In this document: positions 1 to 6,023 of the stretch, in pieces | Layout of the letters: each line of letters opens with the position of its first letter | Numbering within the stretch: the first letter of the stretch is position 1 | DNA from: an uncultured Fretibacterium sp. | GTDB lineage: Bacteria > Synergistota > Synergistia > Synergistales > Aminobacteriaceae | Direction of reading: 5' to 3' | DNA: 9,067 bases | Assembly (NCBI RefSeq): GCF_938040765.1 | Contig: NZ_CALIAA010000076.1 | Span: 1 to 9,067, forward strand | Notes under the pieces: model-generated | What the model saw: the letters and a program-made list of their open reading frames with translations, nothing else | The model's database searches: none | What the model was told of the DNA's origin: nothing | Made by a program: the position numbers and the translations under genes

Positions 1-20
1 GACAAGCTGCTCTCTGCCCC

Positions 21-49
21 TTGACATATCCTCACAATCACTGTAATCT
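21..49 (+). promoter_or_regulatory. Sigma-70-type promoter of the cold-shock gene
   Basis: A perfect -35 hexamer TTGACA lies at 21-26. A 17-base spacer separates it from a -10 hexamer TAATCT at 44-49, which matches the consensus at 4 of 6 positions. Transcription would start near 56 and give a leader of about 50 bases before the ATG at 106. This is short compared with the long structured leader of E. coli cspA. A perfect -35 with ideal spacing suggests strong constitutive expression. Confidence 0.8.
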
Positions 50-105
50 GTATCTACACCGTCTTAAGGGTCGGTAATTTCTTCTGTTTTAGGAGGCTTT
101 TCTTG

Positions 106-306
106 ATGGCTCAGGGTACCGTGAAGTGGTTCAACGAGAGCAAGGGGTATGGTTTCATTACGGCTGATGAAGGTAAGGATGTCTTTGTGCACTACAGCGC
201 TATTCTTGGTGATGGATTCAAAACCCTTGCCGAAGGCCAGAAGGTGTCTTTTGAAATCGTGAACGGCGAGAAAGGTCCCCAGGCAGCCAACGTCGAAAAG
301 CTCTAA
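106..306 (+). CDS. csp: CspA-family cold-shock protein
   Basis: This is a 66-residue single cold-shock domain protein. The family are small five-stranded beta-barrels that bind single-stranded RNA and DNA and melt RNA secondary structure, acting as RNA chaperones in the cytoplasm. The RNP1 motif KGYGFI is at residues 13-18 and the RNP2-like DVFVHY at 25-30. The aromatic W8 and F9 on the nucleic-acid face are also present. Length is typical. The Shine-Dalgarno AGGAGG at 91-96 is 9 bases from ATG 106 and 6 bases from an in-frame TTG at 103; I prefer the ATG. The gene is monocistronic, with its own promoter and terminator, and converges on the oxidoreductase gene. Its codons end in T or A more often than those of the GC-rich neighbours, as expected of a highly expressed gene. 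Whether it is cold-induced cannot be told from the sequence. Confidence 0.96.
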   Translation: MAQGTVKWFNESKGYGFITADEGKDVFVHYSAILGDGFKTLAEGQKVSFEIVNGEKGPQAANVEKL

Positions 307-346
307 GCCACCCTTTCCAAGTTCCAGGCTAACGAAACAAAGAAAC

Positions 347-373
347 GGAGCCCCGGGGGGCTCCCTTTTTATT
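347..373 (+). terminator. Rho-independent terminator after the cold-shock gene
   Basis: A 7-bp stem GGAGCCC (347-353) pairs with GGGCTCC (358-364) around a four-base loop. It is followed by CTTTTTATTT (365-374), a good U-tract. On the minus strand the same hairpin is followed by GTTTCTTTGTTT, a poorer T-rich tract. It may therefore also stop transcripts of the convergent oxidoreductase gene that ends at 427. Confidence 0.88.
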
Positions 374-426
374 TGCTCGACATAATCCGCCGCCCCCGCA
401 AGCGGTTCCCCGTTCCCTCCGTTTTT

Positions 427-1410
427 TCAGGAAACGGCCCCCAACTGCGCCATATCCCCCTGCGCGGCAGGGCGTTCGTGGATCTGACGCAGCACCTCGA
501 TGGCGACCTCCAAGGCACGTTTGCCGTCCCGTATCCCCACGAGGGGCTGGCGCCTCTCCCTGACGCAGCCGATAAAATGGGCCAGCTCCAGCTTGAGGGG
601 CTCGCTCTTGGGGAAGATCGGCGTCTCCAGGATCTCGGTCTGCCCGTTGGAGTCCCGGACGCACCGATTGATCTGGACGGTCTGCGTCTCGTAGTTCACC
701 GTGATGTGGCGCTGGGGCTCCATGATGTCCAGCTGCCGCTGCTTCTTCTCCGAGACGCGGCTGACCAGGATGTGGGCCATGACCCCGTTCTCGAAGGTGA
801 TCTGGGCATCGGCGATGTCCTCGTGGTCCGTATGGACGCACCGCCCCGTCGCCGCGATCCGGGCTATGGGGGACGAGACCAGGGAGAGGACGATATCGAT
901 GTCGTGGATCATCAGGTCCAGGACGACCCCCACATCGTTGATGCGCGGGGAGAAAGGCCCTATCCGTTTGGACTCCAGATAGATCGGGGTGTGAACCGTC
1001 TGGGAGATATAGCGCACGGCGCTGTTGAACCGCTCGATGTGGCCGACCTGAAGGACTAGGTCCTTCTTCGCGGCGAGCTTCAGCAGCTCCTCGGCCTCAT
1101 CGGGACGGGTCGTCACCGGCTTCTCCACCAGGACATGGATGCCCGCCTCCATCGCCGCCCTGGCCACATCGAAATGAAGGCTGGTAGGGACGACGATCGA
1201 GACCGCATCCGGGGCCTGCCGGGCGATCAGCTCCTCCATCGTGGAATAGGCGGGGACCCCAAGATTCTCGCCTATCAGATGCGCACGCTCCTCGTCCCGA
1301 TCCACAATGCCGACCAGGCGTGCATCCAAAAGCTCCGTATATACCCGTGCGTGATGCTGCCCCAAATGGCCGACGCCAATCACGCCCACCCTCTTGATCG
1401 CCGATTCCAT
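427..1410 (-). CDS. Gfo/Idh/MocA-family oxidoreductase, resembling UDP-GlcNAc 3-dehydrogenase (GnnA-like)
   Basis: This 327-residue NAD(P)-dependent sugar dehydrogenase has an N-terminal Rossmann fold with the dinucleotide loop GVGHLGQHH (residues 12-20). The family EKP motif with its catalytic lysine follows at 96-98. GHIERFN is at 123-129 and the substrate-domain segment LDLMIHDID at about 164-172. As I recall, the GHxERFN and DLMIHDID signatures are typical of the subgroup containing GnnA. GnnA oxidises the 3-OH of UDP-GlcNAc so that GnnB can aminate it, giving lipid A with amide-linked chains. That assignment is inference: no lpx or gnnB gene is in the window, and other sugar substrates are possible. 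The start is ATG 1410, because GGAGGA (complement of 1419-1424) lies 8 bases upstream. An upstream in-frame start at 1461 adds 17 non-conserved residues and is rejected. The gene follows the operon but appears to have its own promoter. Confidence 0.9.
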   Translation of the reverse strand: MESAIKRVGVIGVGHLGQHHARVYTELLDARLVGIVDRDEERAHLIGENLGVPAYSTMEELIARQAPDAVSIVVPTSLHFDVARAAMEAGIHVLVEKPVTTRPDEAEELLKLAAKKDLVLQVGHIERFNSAVRYISQTVHTPIYLESKRIGPFSPRINDVGVVLDLMIHDIDIVLSLVSSPIARIAATGRCVHTDHEDIADAQITFENGVMAHILVSRVSEKKQRQLDIMEPQRHITVNYETQTVQINRCVRDSNGQTEILETPIFPKSEPLKLELAHFIGCVRERRQPLVGIRDGKRALEVAIEVLRQIHERPAAQGDMAQLGAVS

Positions 1411-1418
1411 CGCGGTTG

Positions 1419-1424
1419 TCCTCC
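1419..1424 (-). promoter_or_regulatory. Shine-Dalgarno that fixes the oxidoreductase start
   Basis: The minus strand reads GGAGGA, 8 bases before the ATG at 1410-1408. This is the strongest ribosome binding site near the gene and chooses ATG 1410 over an upstream in-frame start at 1461. Confidence 0.8.
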
Positions 1425-1446
1425 AGGATTCGTATGAGACAAAGGA

Positions 1447-1464
1447 GTCTCGAACGCTCAAGAC
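1447..1464 (-). other. Leader hairpin upstream of the oxidoreductase gene
   Basis: The minus-strand RNA GUCUUGA (1464-1458) pairs with UCGAGAC (1453-1447) over 7 bp, including one G-U pair, around the loop GCGU. Flanking AAGG and CCUU can extend the stem past a two-base bulge. No run of U follows, so it is not an intrinsic terminator. It lies about 22 bases upstream of the Shine-Dalgarno. Function is unknown. Confidence 0.4.
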
Positions 1465-1507
1465 CTTCGATCCTCAACGAGGCCCCTTTTCTTTTTGCTT
1501 CGCTTTT

Positions 1508-1536
1508 ATTATCCCCGTCGGAGACGATTTTGTGGC
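1508..1536 (-). promoter_or_regulatory. Possible promoter of the oxidoreductase gene
   Basis: On the minus strand a -10-like GATAAT (complement of 1508-1513) is preceded, after exactly 17 bases, by GCCACA (complement of 1531-1536). The latter shares only ACA with the -35 consensus. The site lies in the 168-base gap, downstream of a probable terminator for pgeF, where a new promoter would be expected. The leader would be about 90 bases. Confidence 0.4.
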
Positions 1537-1567
1537 ATATCCCGAAGCAAGTTTCTCCGGAAGGACG

Positions 1568-1591
1568 AAAAAAACGCCTCAGGCCGGGCGC
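1568..1591 (-). terminator. Probable intrinsic terminator at the end of the murB-pgeF operon
   Basis: On the minus strand GCGCC (1591-1587) can pair with GGCGT (1578-1574) over 5 bp with one G-T pair and an 8-base loop. The hairpin overlaps the pgeF stop codon and runs straight into seven T (1574-1568). The T-tract is strong but the stem is short, so termination may be partial. Confidence 0.45.
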
Positions 1592-2406
1592 AGACGGGCG
1601 TGAAGGAACATCCTGTCCTCCCGGTCTCCCCCTCTGTAGGAATAACAGACCTCCCGGCGCTCGAAGGTATCCAGACACGAAACGAAGATGCGGTCCTGGT
1701 CGATCCCCGACTCCATCAGCTGCAGCCGAATCTCTCCCGCAATGTCGAAATAGAAATGCCCCTCCATCTCACAGACGTTCTCGGCACGGAAGGCCTCGAG
1801 GCCCCGGGCCGTCCACTCCTCCATCGTGCGGGGATAATTGCCCCCGCCGATGCAGGGCCCCACCCAGGCGGAGGCCGAGCGCACGGCATCGGCCCCGAAA
1901 CGTCTGGCCACCTCGTCGAGCCCGGAGCGAACGATGTTCTGCACCGTTCCCTTATAACCGGAGTGCATCAGGAGCACCCAGGGCGTTCCGGCGGCGGCCC
2001 ATTCCCCGGAGGGCATGACCACCACGGGGGCGCAGTCCGCAAAACGCAGCGACGCCTCCAGGCCGGGACTCGTCAAGAGGACCCCGTCGGCCTTGGGCGT
2101 AAGGGGCAGGACGTTTTCCGGCACGGAATCGAGGATCGAGACCCCATGGACCTGATGGGGCGCAACCAGCGGAAGGGGCTCGCCCAGCCAACAGGTCAGG
2201 CGCTCCCGAATAACCCCGGCCCTCCCGCCCGAGGCATCCAGCAGCCTCCCCCTCATGAACAGCCGGACCTCCGCAAACGAGACATCCGGCAAGAACTCCA
2301 GGGCCGTCTGTCCGTCCCGCTCCGTTACCGCGAAATGATCCGGGGTGCACCGCAGGCGTCTCGACAAGGGATCCATCTTCAACCATCCTTCTCCCGCTTC
2401 ATTCAT
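1579..2406 (-). CDS. pgeF: Peptidoglycan editing factor PgeF (laccase-domain / polyphenol oxidase family)
   Basis: A 275-residue protein of the family once called YfiH or laccase-domain proteins. In E. coli, PgeF cleaves UDP-MurNAc carrying L-Ser in place of L-Ala, which keeps wrong stem peptides out of the wall. The metal-site motifs are in order: HQVHG at residues 84-88, ADCAPV at 123-128 and HSGYKG at 148-153. GPCIGGGNY at 183-191 and the C-terminal CYSYRGG at 254-260 follow. Length is normal. ATG 2406 overlaps the folC stop by 8 bases within ATGAATGA, a typical coupled junction. A second in-frame ATG at 2376 has a better Shine-Dalgarno (AGGA, 9 bases away), and the first ten residues are not conserved, so 2376 is a real alternative. 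The gene is last in the dcw-linked operon, which suits a wall quality-control role. Confidence 0.92.
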   Translation of the reverse strand: MNEAGEGWLKMDPLSRRLRCTPDHFAVTERDGQTALEFLPDVSFAEVRLFMRGRLLDASGGRAGVIRERLTCWLGEPLPLVAPHQVHGVSILDSVPENVLPLTPKADGVLLTSPGLEASLRFADCAPVVVMPSGEWAAAGTPWVLLMHSGYKGTVQNIVRSGLDEVARRFGADAVRSASAWVGPCIGGGNYPRTMEEWTARGLEAFRAENVCEMEGHFYFDIAGEIRLQLMESGIDQDRIFVSCLDTFERREVCYSYRGGDREDRMFLHARLRPA

Positions 2407-3733
2407 TTTTCAGCCCCTGCAGCCTGGGACGAATCCAGCCGATCAGGTAGAGGCTGCCGCAGACGAGGACGACTTCGTTCTCCGCCGCCGCGGCCTCCAC
2501 GGCGTCGAGGGGGGAATCGAAAGGACATGGGGCGTTCCGCCACGAAAAGCCCTCGGCCGCCTTCAGGAGCCCGGCGGGCTCGAGGCTCCTCGAAAGCCTG
2601 GGGACGGCCGTGACATAAAGCGCCGGCGACAGGCCCTGCAGCAGGGAAAGACAGGCTCCGTACTCCTTGTCCCGCATGGCCGCGTACACGATTCCGACCC
2701 TGCGGCCCGGCCAGAGTTCCCGGACGCTCTCCACCAGCTTCCGGACCCCGTCCTCATTGTGCCCCCCATCCAGGACGACGAGGGGGGCTTTCCGCACCAC
2801 CTCCAGGCGGCCCGGCCAGAAGGCGGCCTCCATCCCTTCGCGAACGCTTTCGGGGGTGAGCCGGGGAAAACGATCCCACGTCCGTTCCAGGACCGACAGG
2901 GCAAGCGCCGCGTTGGACACCTGATAACGTCCGACCATGCGAATGCGAACATCCCGAAGGGACAGGCTTTTTCCGATAAAATCGAAGGAGCATCCGCAGT
3001 CCGTCACACGGACGTTGATCGCCTCGGAATCCTCGGAGACGACGTAGGGCAGGGCTCCCGCCCGGGCACAGAAGGACTTGAAGAGCGGGATCAGCCCGGC
3101 ATTATCCCCCAGGCAACAGGCCGGAACGCCGGGGCGCACGACGGCGAATTTCTCCCCCGCGATCCTCTCGAGCGTGTCCCCCAGGTATTCGGAGTGATCC
3201 CTGGAGATGGAGGCGACGACGGAACAGACGACGTCGCCCAGCAGGTTCGTCGCATCCAGCCTTCCCCCCAGGCCCGCCTCGACCACTGCGACGTCCGCCC
3301 GTTCCTCCGACGCAAGGCAAAAGGCCGCCGCCGTGACCATCTCAAAATAAGAGGGGGGATCCGCCTCGAGCGACGAGTCTCCCCTCACGGCATCCACAGT
3401 TTTTTGAACCGCAGCCATCCATCGGTCCGCAGCGAGTGGGCGCCCCGCAATCAAAAGGCGTTCCCCGGGGCTCTCCAGGTGAGGGCTGCTGTAAAAGGCC
3501 GTCCGGTATCCCGCGGCCCGCAGGACGGACTCCAGAAAGGCGCAGGTCGAGCCCTTGCCGTTCGTCCCAACCACATGCAGGGCCGGATAGTCGTCCTGAG
3601 GGTTCCCCAGGAGCTCCAGAAGGCGCCTGACCCGCTCCAGGCCGGGGCGAATCCCCGGGGAGGCCGCAAGGGCCAAAAGCGACTCGACATCGTCGAAGTC
3701 CTCCGCCCCCGGGACATGGACCTCTCGAATCAT
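2399..3733 (-). CDS. folC: Folylpolyglutamate synthase / dihydrofolate synthase FolC
   Basis: This 444-residue ATP-dependent ligase of the Mur ligase superfamily adds L-glutamate to dihydropteroate or to tetrahydrofolates in the cytoplasm. The P-loop GTNGKGST is at residues 56-63, followed by SSPHL (82-86), PSYFE (127-131) and VEAGLGGRLDATN (151-163). IAGEK at 191-195 holds the lysine that I take to be the carbamylated one. WPGRLEVV (306-313) and LDGGHNEDG (321-329, usually LDGAHN) mark the C-terminal glutamate-ligase domain, and CGSLYLIG lies at 425-432. Length is normal. ATG 3733 has AAGGAG 11 bases upstream. The gap to the SPOR gene is 36 bases and the gene overlaps pgeF, so it is co-transcribed. 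folC is not a core dcw gene but sits beside unrelated operons in many bacteria. Whether it has one activity or both cannot be decided here. Confidence 0.95.
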   Translation of the reverse strand: MIREVHVPGAEDFDDVESLLALAASPGIRPGLERVRRLLELLGNPQDDYPALHVVGTNGKGSTCAFLESVLRAAGYRTAFYSSPHLESPGERLLIAGRPLAADRWMAAVQKTVDAVRGDSSLEADPPSYFEMVTAAAFCLASEERADVAVVEAGLGGRLDATNLLGDVVCSVVASISRDHSEYLGDTLERIAGEKFAVVRPGVPACCLGDNAGLIPLFKSFCARAGALPYVVSEDSEAINVRVTDCGCSFDFIGKSLSLRDVRIRMVGRYQVSNAALALSVLERTWDRFPRLTPESVREGMEAAFWPGRLEVVRKAPLVVLDGGHNEDGVRKLVESVRELWPGRRVGIVYAAMRDKEYGACLSLLQGLSPALYVTAVPRLSRSLEPAGLLKAAEGFSWRNAPCPFDSPLDAVEAAAAENEVVLVCGSLYLIGWIRPRLQGLKNE

Positions 3734-3769
3734 GATGATGCTCGCTCCTTCCTTCTCGGGACGCCTCCG

Positions 3770-4672
3770 TCAATAAGCGAGCGGAGGGATGGAAAACGCA
3801 TCGGGGAAACCTTCCTTATGGAGGCGCGAAGCAAGGGTCAACGCATCCTGCCGCGACGAACCGGCCTGAACCACGACCCTGTGGAACCGGACTCCGGACA
3901 GGATGGAAACCTTATAGCCGGACTGCGACAGTTTCCGCGAGACCTCGGAAGCGGACTCCTTGGTCGAGAATGCCCCCACCTGCACGCGCCATGGCGGACT
4001 CTTTGGATTGGGAGCCTGCTTGGGCGGCGCCGGGGGCGCCGGAGGCGTCACCGGAACCTCGCGCCGCTTGGTCGGGGCAGGCCCGGGTTCAGCCTTACGG
4101 GCAGTTCGAGGCGAAGGCGGGGGCGAGGCTTTTGGAGGCTCGACCGGAGTTTTCCGGGACCTGGGGGGCGGCGAGACGACGACATTCACGCGTTTCCCCG
4201 CAGGTCTGGGTGCATCAGCATCTTTCTTGGGCGAGACTACCTCTCTTCTGGGCGCTGCCTCTTTTCTGGGCGAGGCTGCCTTTTGGCCGGCCTTTTCGGA
4301 CGAAACGTCTCCATAAGGGATGGCCAGGACGTCCAGGGTCATGGAGACCCTGCGCTGCCCCAGCGGTTTTCCATTCAACGCCGCATCCGAGGAGGCCCCG
4401 GCGAAGGCCGACGAGTCCCCCGTTCCCTCGGGGGACGGAGGAACGACCTTCCGTTCGCCCGTCTCCGCCTGCGCCGCTCCGGGTTCGACAGGCTGGCGGT
4501 TTCGTGCCAGGAGTACGGCGTTTCGATCCACGCGGACTCCGCTCACGAAGAACAATTTTCCGGCAACGACCAAGAGGCCGATCGCCACAATACCCACGAA
4601 CGGCAACATGATATCTCCGAAGGATATCGAGACCCCTCTTCGTTTATAACGCCTGCTTTCTCGTGAAGCCAA
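3770..4672 (-). CDS. SPOR-domain, single-pass membrane protein, probably cell division
   Basis: A 300-residue bitopic protein. A basic cytoplasmic start (SRRYKRR at residues 6-12) precedes one hydrophobic segment at about 20-43. A long Pro/Lys/Arg/Ala-rich linker (about 60-226) then leads to a C-terminal SPOR domain at about 227-298, which opens with WRVQVGAFS. SPOR domains bind glycan strands lacking stem peptides at the septum, as in FtsN, DamX and RlpA. The topology is that of FtsN, but the linker is not conserved and FtsN orthology is not shown. The start is TTG 4672: GAGGGGG lies 8 bases upstream, and no nearby ATG keeps the membrane segment. It follows ftsZ by 41 bases, so it is probably co-transcribed. 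The linker contains a short tandem repeat (4221-4280). It is best called a division-associated SPOR protein. Confidence 0.85.
   Translation of the reverse strand: MASRESRRYKRRGVSISFGDIMLPFVGIVAIGLLVVAGKLFFVSGVRVDRNAVLLARNRQPVEPGAAQAETGERKVVPPSPEGTGDSSAFAGASSDAALNGKPLGQRRVSMTLDVLAIPYGDVSSEKAGQKAASPRKEAAPRREVVSPKKDADAPRPAGKRVNVVVSPPPRSRKTPVEPPKASPPPSPRTARKAEPGPAPTKRREVPVTPPAPPAPPKQAPNPKSPPWRVQVGAFSTKESASEVSRKLSQSGYKVSILSGVRFHRVVVQAGSSRQDALTLASRLHKEGFPDAFSIPPLAY
4221..4280 (-). repeat. Three imperfect tandem repeats in the SPOR protein linker
   Basis: Units of 21, 18 and 21 bases (4221-4241, 4242-4259, 4260-4280) share the core TTCTtGGGCG on the plus strand. On the coding strand they encode AASPRKE, AAPRRE and VVSPKKD, a basic proline-containing motif of six or seven residues. 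All units stay in frame, so this is a slippage-type expansion of a disordered linker and not a mobile repeat. Confidence 0.65.
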
Positions 4673-4713
4673 TAGTCCGACCCCCTCACTCTACGTCGAG
4701 AAGCCCGAAGTCC

Positions 4714-5903
4714 TTACTCCTGCTGGCGCTTCCGGTAGATGGCGGGCAGATCGTAGGCCGTCTTCGGGACCCCTCGAAACAGATCGGTCTCCTCCTCCCC
4801 CGGCGCCTGCAGCCGGGCCTCCTCGAAGCCGTTCCCCTCGTTCTTCCTGGAGCTGAAGAGCGAGGAAATCGTCCGAACGGACGGAGAGGGGACTTCCTTC
4901 CTGGACTTCTCCACAACCGGCGCCGGCTTGGCCTTGCTCTCCGGGAATCCCGTCGCGATGAGGGTCAGACGGATGGCGTCCCCAACTTCGTCGTCGATGA
5001 CGTGTCCCCAGATCACCTCGGCAGTGGGATCAGCCGTGGACTTGATGACCTCGGCTGCGCGGGCCATCTCAGCGAGCGTGACGTCGGACCCCGTCGTCAC
5101 GTTGAAAAGGATCCCCTTGGCGCCCTGCATCGGAACGGACATGAGCGGGGACTTGATCGCCGCCTTGGCGGCCAGCTCGGCACGGCTGTCCCCCTCCCCC
5201 ACGCCGATTCCCATGATCGCGGACCCCGCGTTGCGCATGACCGTCTTGATATCCGCAAAATCGAGATTGATGACCCCCGGTTTCACGATCAGGTCCGTCA
5301 CGCCCTGGACGGCCTGACGCAGGACCTCGTCCACCATCTGATAGGCGTCCACCAGCCGCAGCTTCTCGTCGGCCAGTCCCAGAAGCCGGTCGTTCTCGAC
5401 GACAAGCAGCGCGTCGACGTTGTCCTTCAGGCGGGCGATGCCGTCCTGGGCCGTCAGAAAACGCTTCTGCATCTCGAAGCTGAAGGGAAGGGTCACCACG
5501 GCGACGACGAGGATGCCCATCTCACGGGCGATATCGGCGATGACGGGAGCCGCTCCGGTCCCCGTTCCGCCTCCCATGCCCGCCGTGACGAAAAGCATGT
5601 CCGCTCCCTCGATGTATTCCTTGATGCGATCCATGGACTCCTTGGCGGCATCCATCCCCACCTGGGGGTTGGCCCCGCTCCGAGGCCGCGGGTCAGCTTC
5701 TCACCCAACACGATTTTGTTGGGAGCCTTGTTCAGGGCCAACGCCTTGGCATCCGTGTTGGCCGCGACGAATTCCACGCCCTCCAAACCGGAGTTGATGA
5801 TGTGGTTCAAAGCGTTGCCGCCGCCGCCGCCCACCCCGAAGACGATGATGTTCTCCCGCTGTTTTATGGAATCAGTAAGCTGAAACATTTGAGTCTGCTC
5901 CAT
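4714..5903 (-). CDS. ftsZ: Cell division GTPase FtsZ, reading frame broken by a one-base deletion
   Basis: FtsZ is the tubulin-like GTPase that polymerises into the division ring. It is encoded here in two frames. The first 77 residues (from ATG 5903) include the glycine-rich T1 loop GVGGGGGNA and GEKLTRGLGAG. The frame then reads nonsense. The other frame resumes exactly at the expected ANPQVGMDAAKES and runs to TAA 4714. Adding one G to the run of four (plus-strand C at 5673-5676) gives an intact protein of about 396 residues. It has the tubulin signature GGGTGTG at about 111-117, the T7 loop NLDFADI at about 213-219, a linker, and the C-terminal peptide YDLPAIYRKRQQE that binds FtsA and other partners. 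The start is firm: GGAGG lies 7 bases before ATG. ftsZ is normally essential, so a sequencing error in a homopolymer is the likeliest cause. Confidence 0.93.
5673..5676 (-). other. Frameshift site in ftsZ (run of four G on the coding strand)
   Basis: The coding strand reads GGAGCGGGGCCAACCCCCAG. The conserved FtsZ motif GLGAGANPQVG needs GCGGGGGCCAAC, which is one G more. Both sides of the site match FtsZ well in their own frames, with no residue lost, so the lesion is exactly one base. Confidence 0.9.
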
Positions 5904-6023
5904 CGATAGTCCTCCCTGCCGATCTCCGAATCCGACGTTTGGCCCCGTGCCGCTTCGGCCATTGCCTCCTCGTCAAGAAACACGAATCGTCCTTAAAGTT
6001 ACGGTTCAGGCACTCGTCAGCCG
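5904..6023 (-). other. ftsA-ftsZ intergenic region with a possible 32-codon leader ORF
   Basis: This 120-base gap is the longest inside the operon. On the minus strand GAGGAGG (5971-5965) lies just upstream of an ATG at 5962. That ATG opens a 32-codon frame ending in TAA at 5864, about 40 bases inside ftsZ and in another frame. The Shine-Dalgarno is close to the ATG (2 to 5 bases), so translation is uncertain. TTGACG occurs twice but neither copy has a convincing -10 at 16-18 bases. I see no terminator. A role in ftsZ expression is speculation. Confidence 0.35.
5910..5915 (-). promoter_or_regulatory. Strong Shine-Dalgarno of ftsZ
   Basis: The minus strand reads GGAGGA just before CTATCG and the ATG at 5903. 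This is the strongest ribosome binding site of the division genes here and is paired with their only clear ATG start, consistent with FtsZ being needed in excess over FtsA. Confidence 0.75.

Noticed and set aside
365..426. Separate terminator for the oxidoreductase gene at CCGCTTGCGG
   Set aside because: The stem is only 3-4 bp and no T-tract follows on the minus strand. The hairpin at 347-364 is a better shared stop.
1411..1461. Upstream extension of the oxidoreductase to a start at 1461
   Set aside because: It adds 17 residues before the Rossmann fold with no good Shine-Dalgarno, whereas ATG 1410 has GGAGGA at 8 bases. The added stretch also contains the leader hairpin.
4221..4280. CRISPR-like or mobile repeat
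   Set aside because: The units are 18-21 bases, directly adjacent without spacers, in frame and imperfect. They are an internal coding repeat of a protein linker.
1495..4666. Long open frames on the plus strand across pgeF, folC and the SPOR gene
   Set aside because: They lie opposite well-recognised minus-strand genes, are rich in Arg, Gly and Pro as antisense of GC-rich codons, and show no known motifs.
4663..5883. Plus-strand open frame opposite ftsZ
   Set aside because: It is an antisense shadow of ftsZ: a His-, Asp- and Gly-rich translation without recognisable domains or a ribosome binding site.
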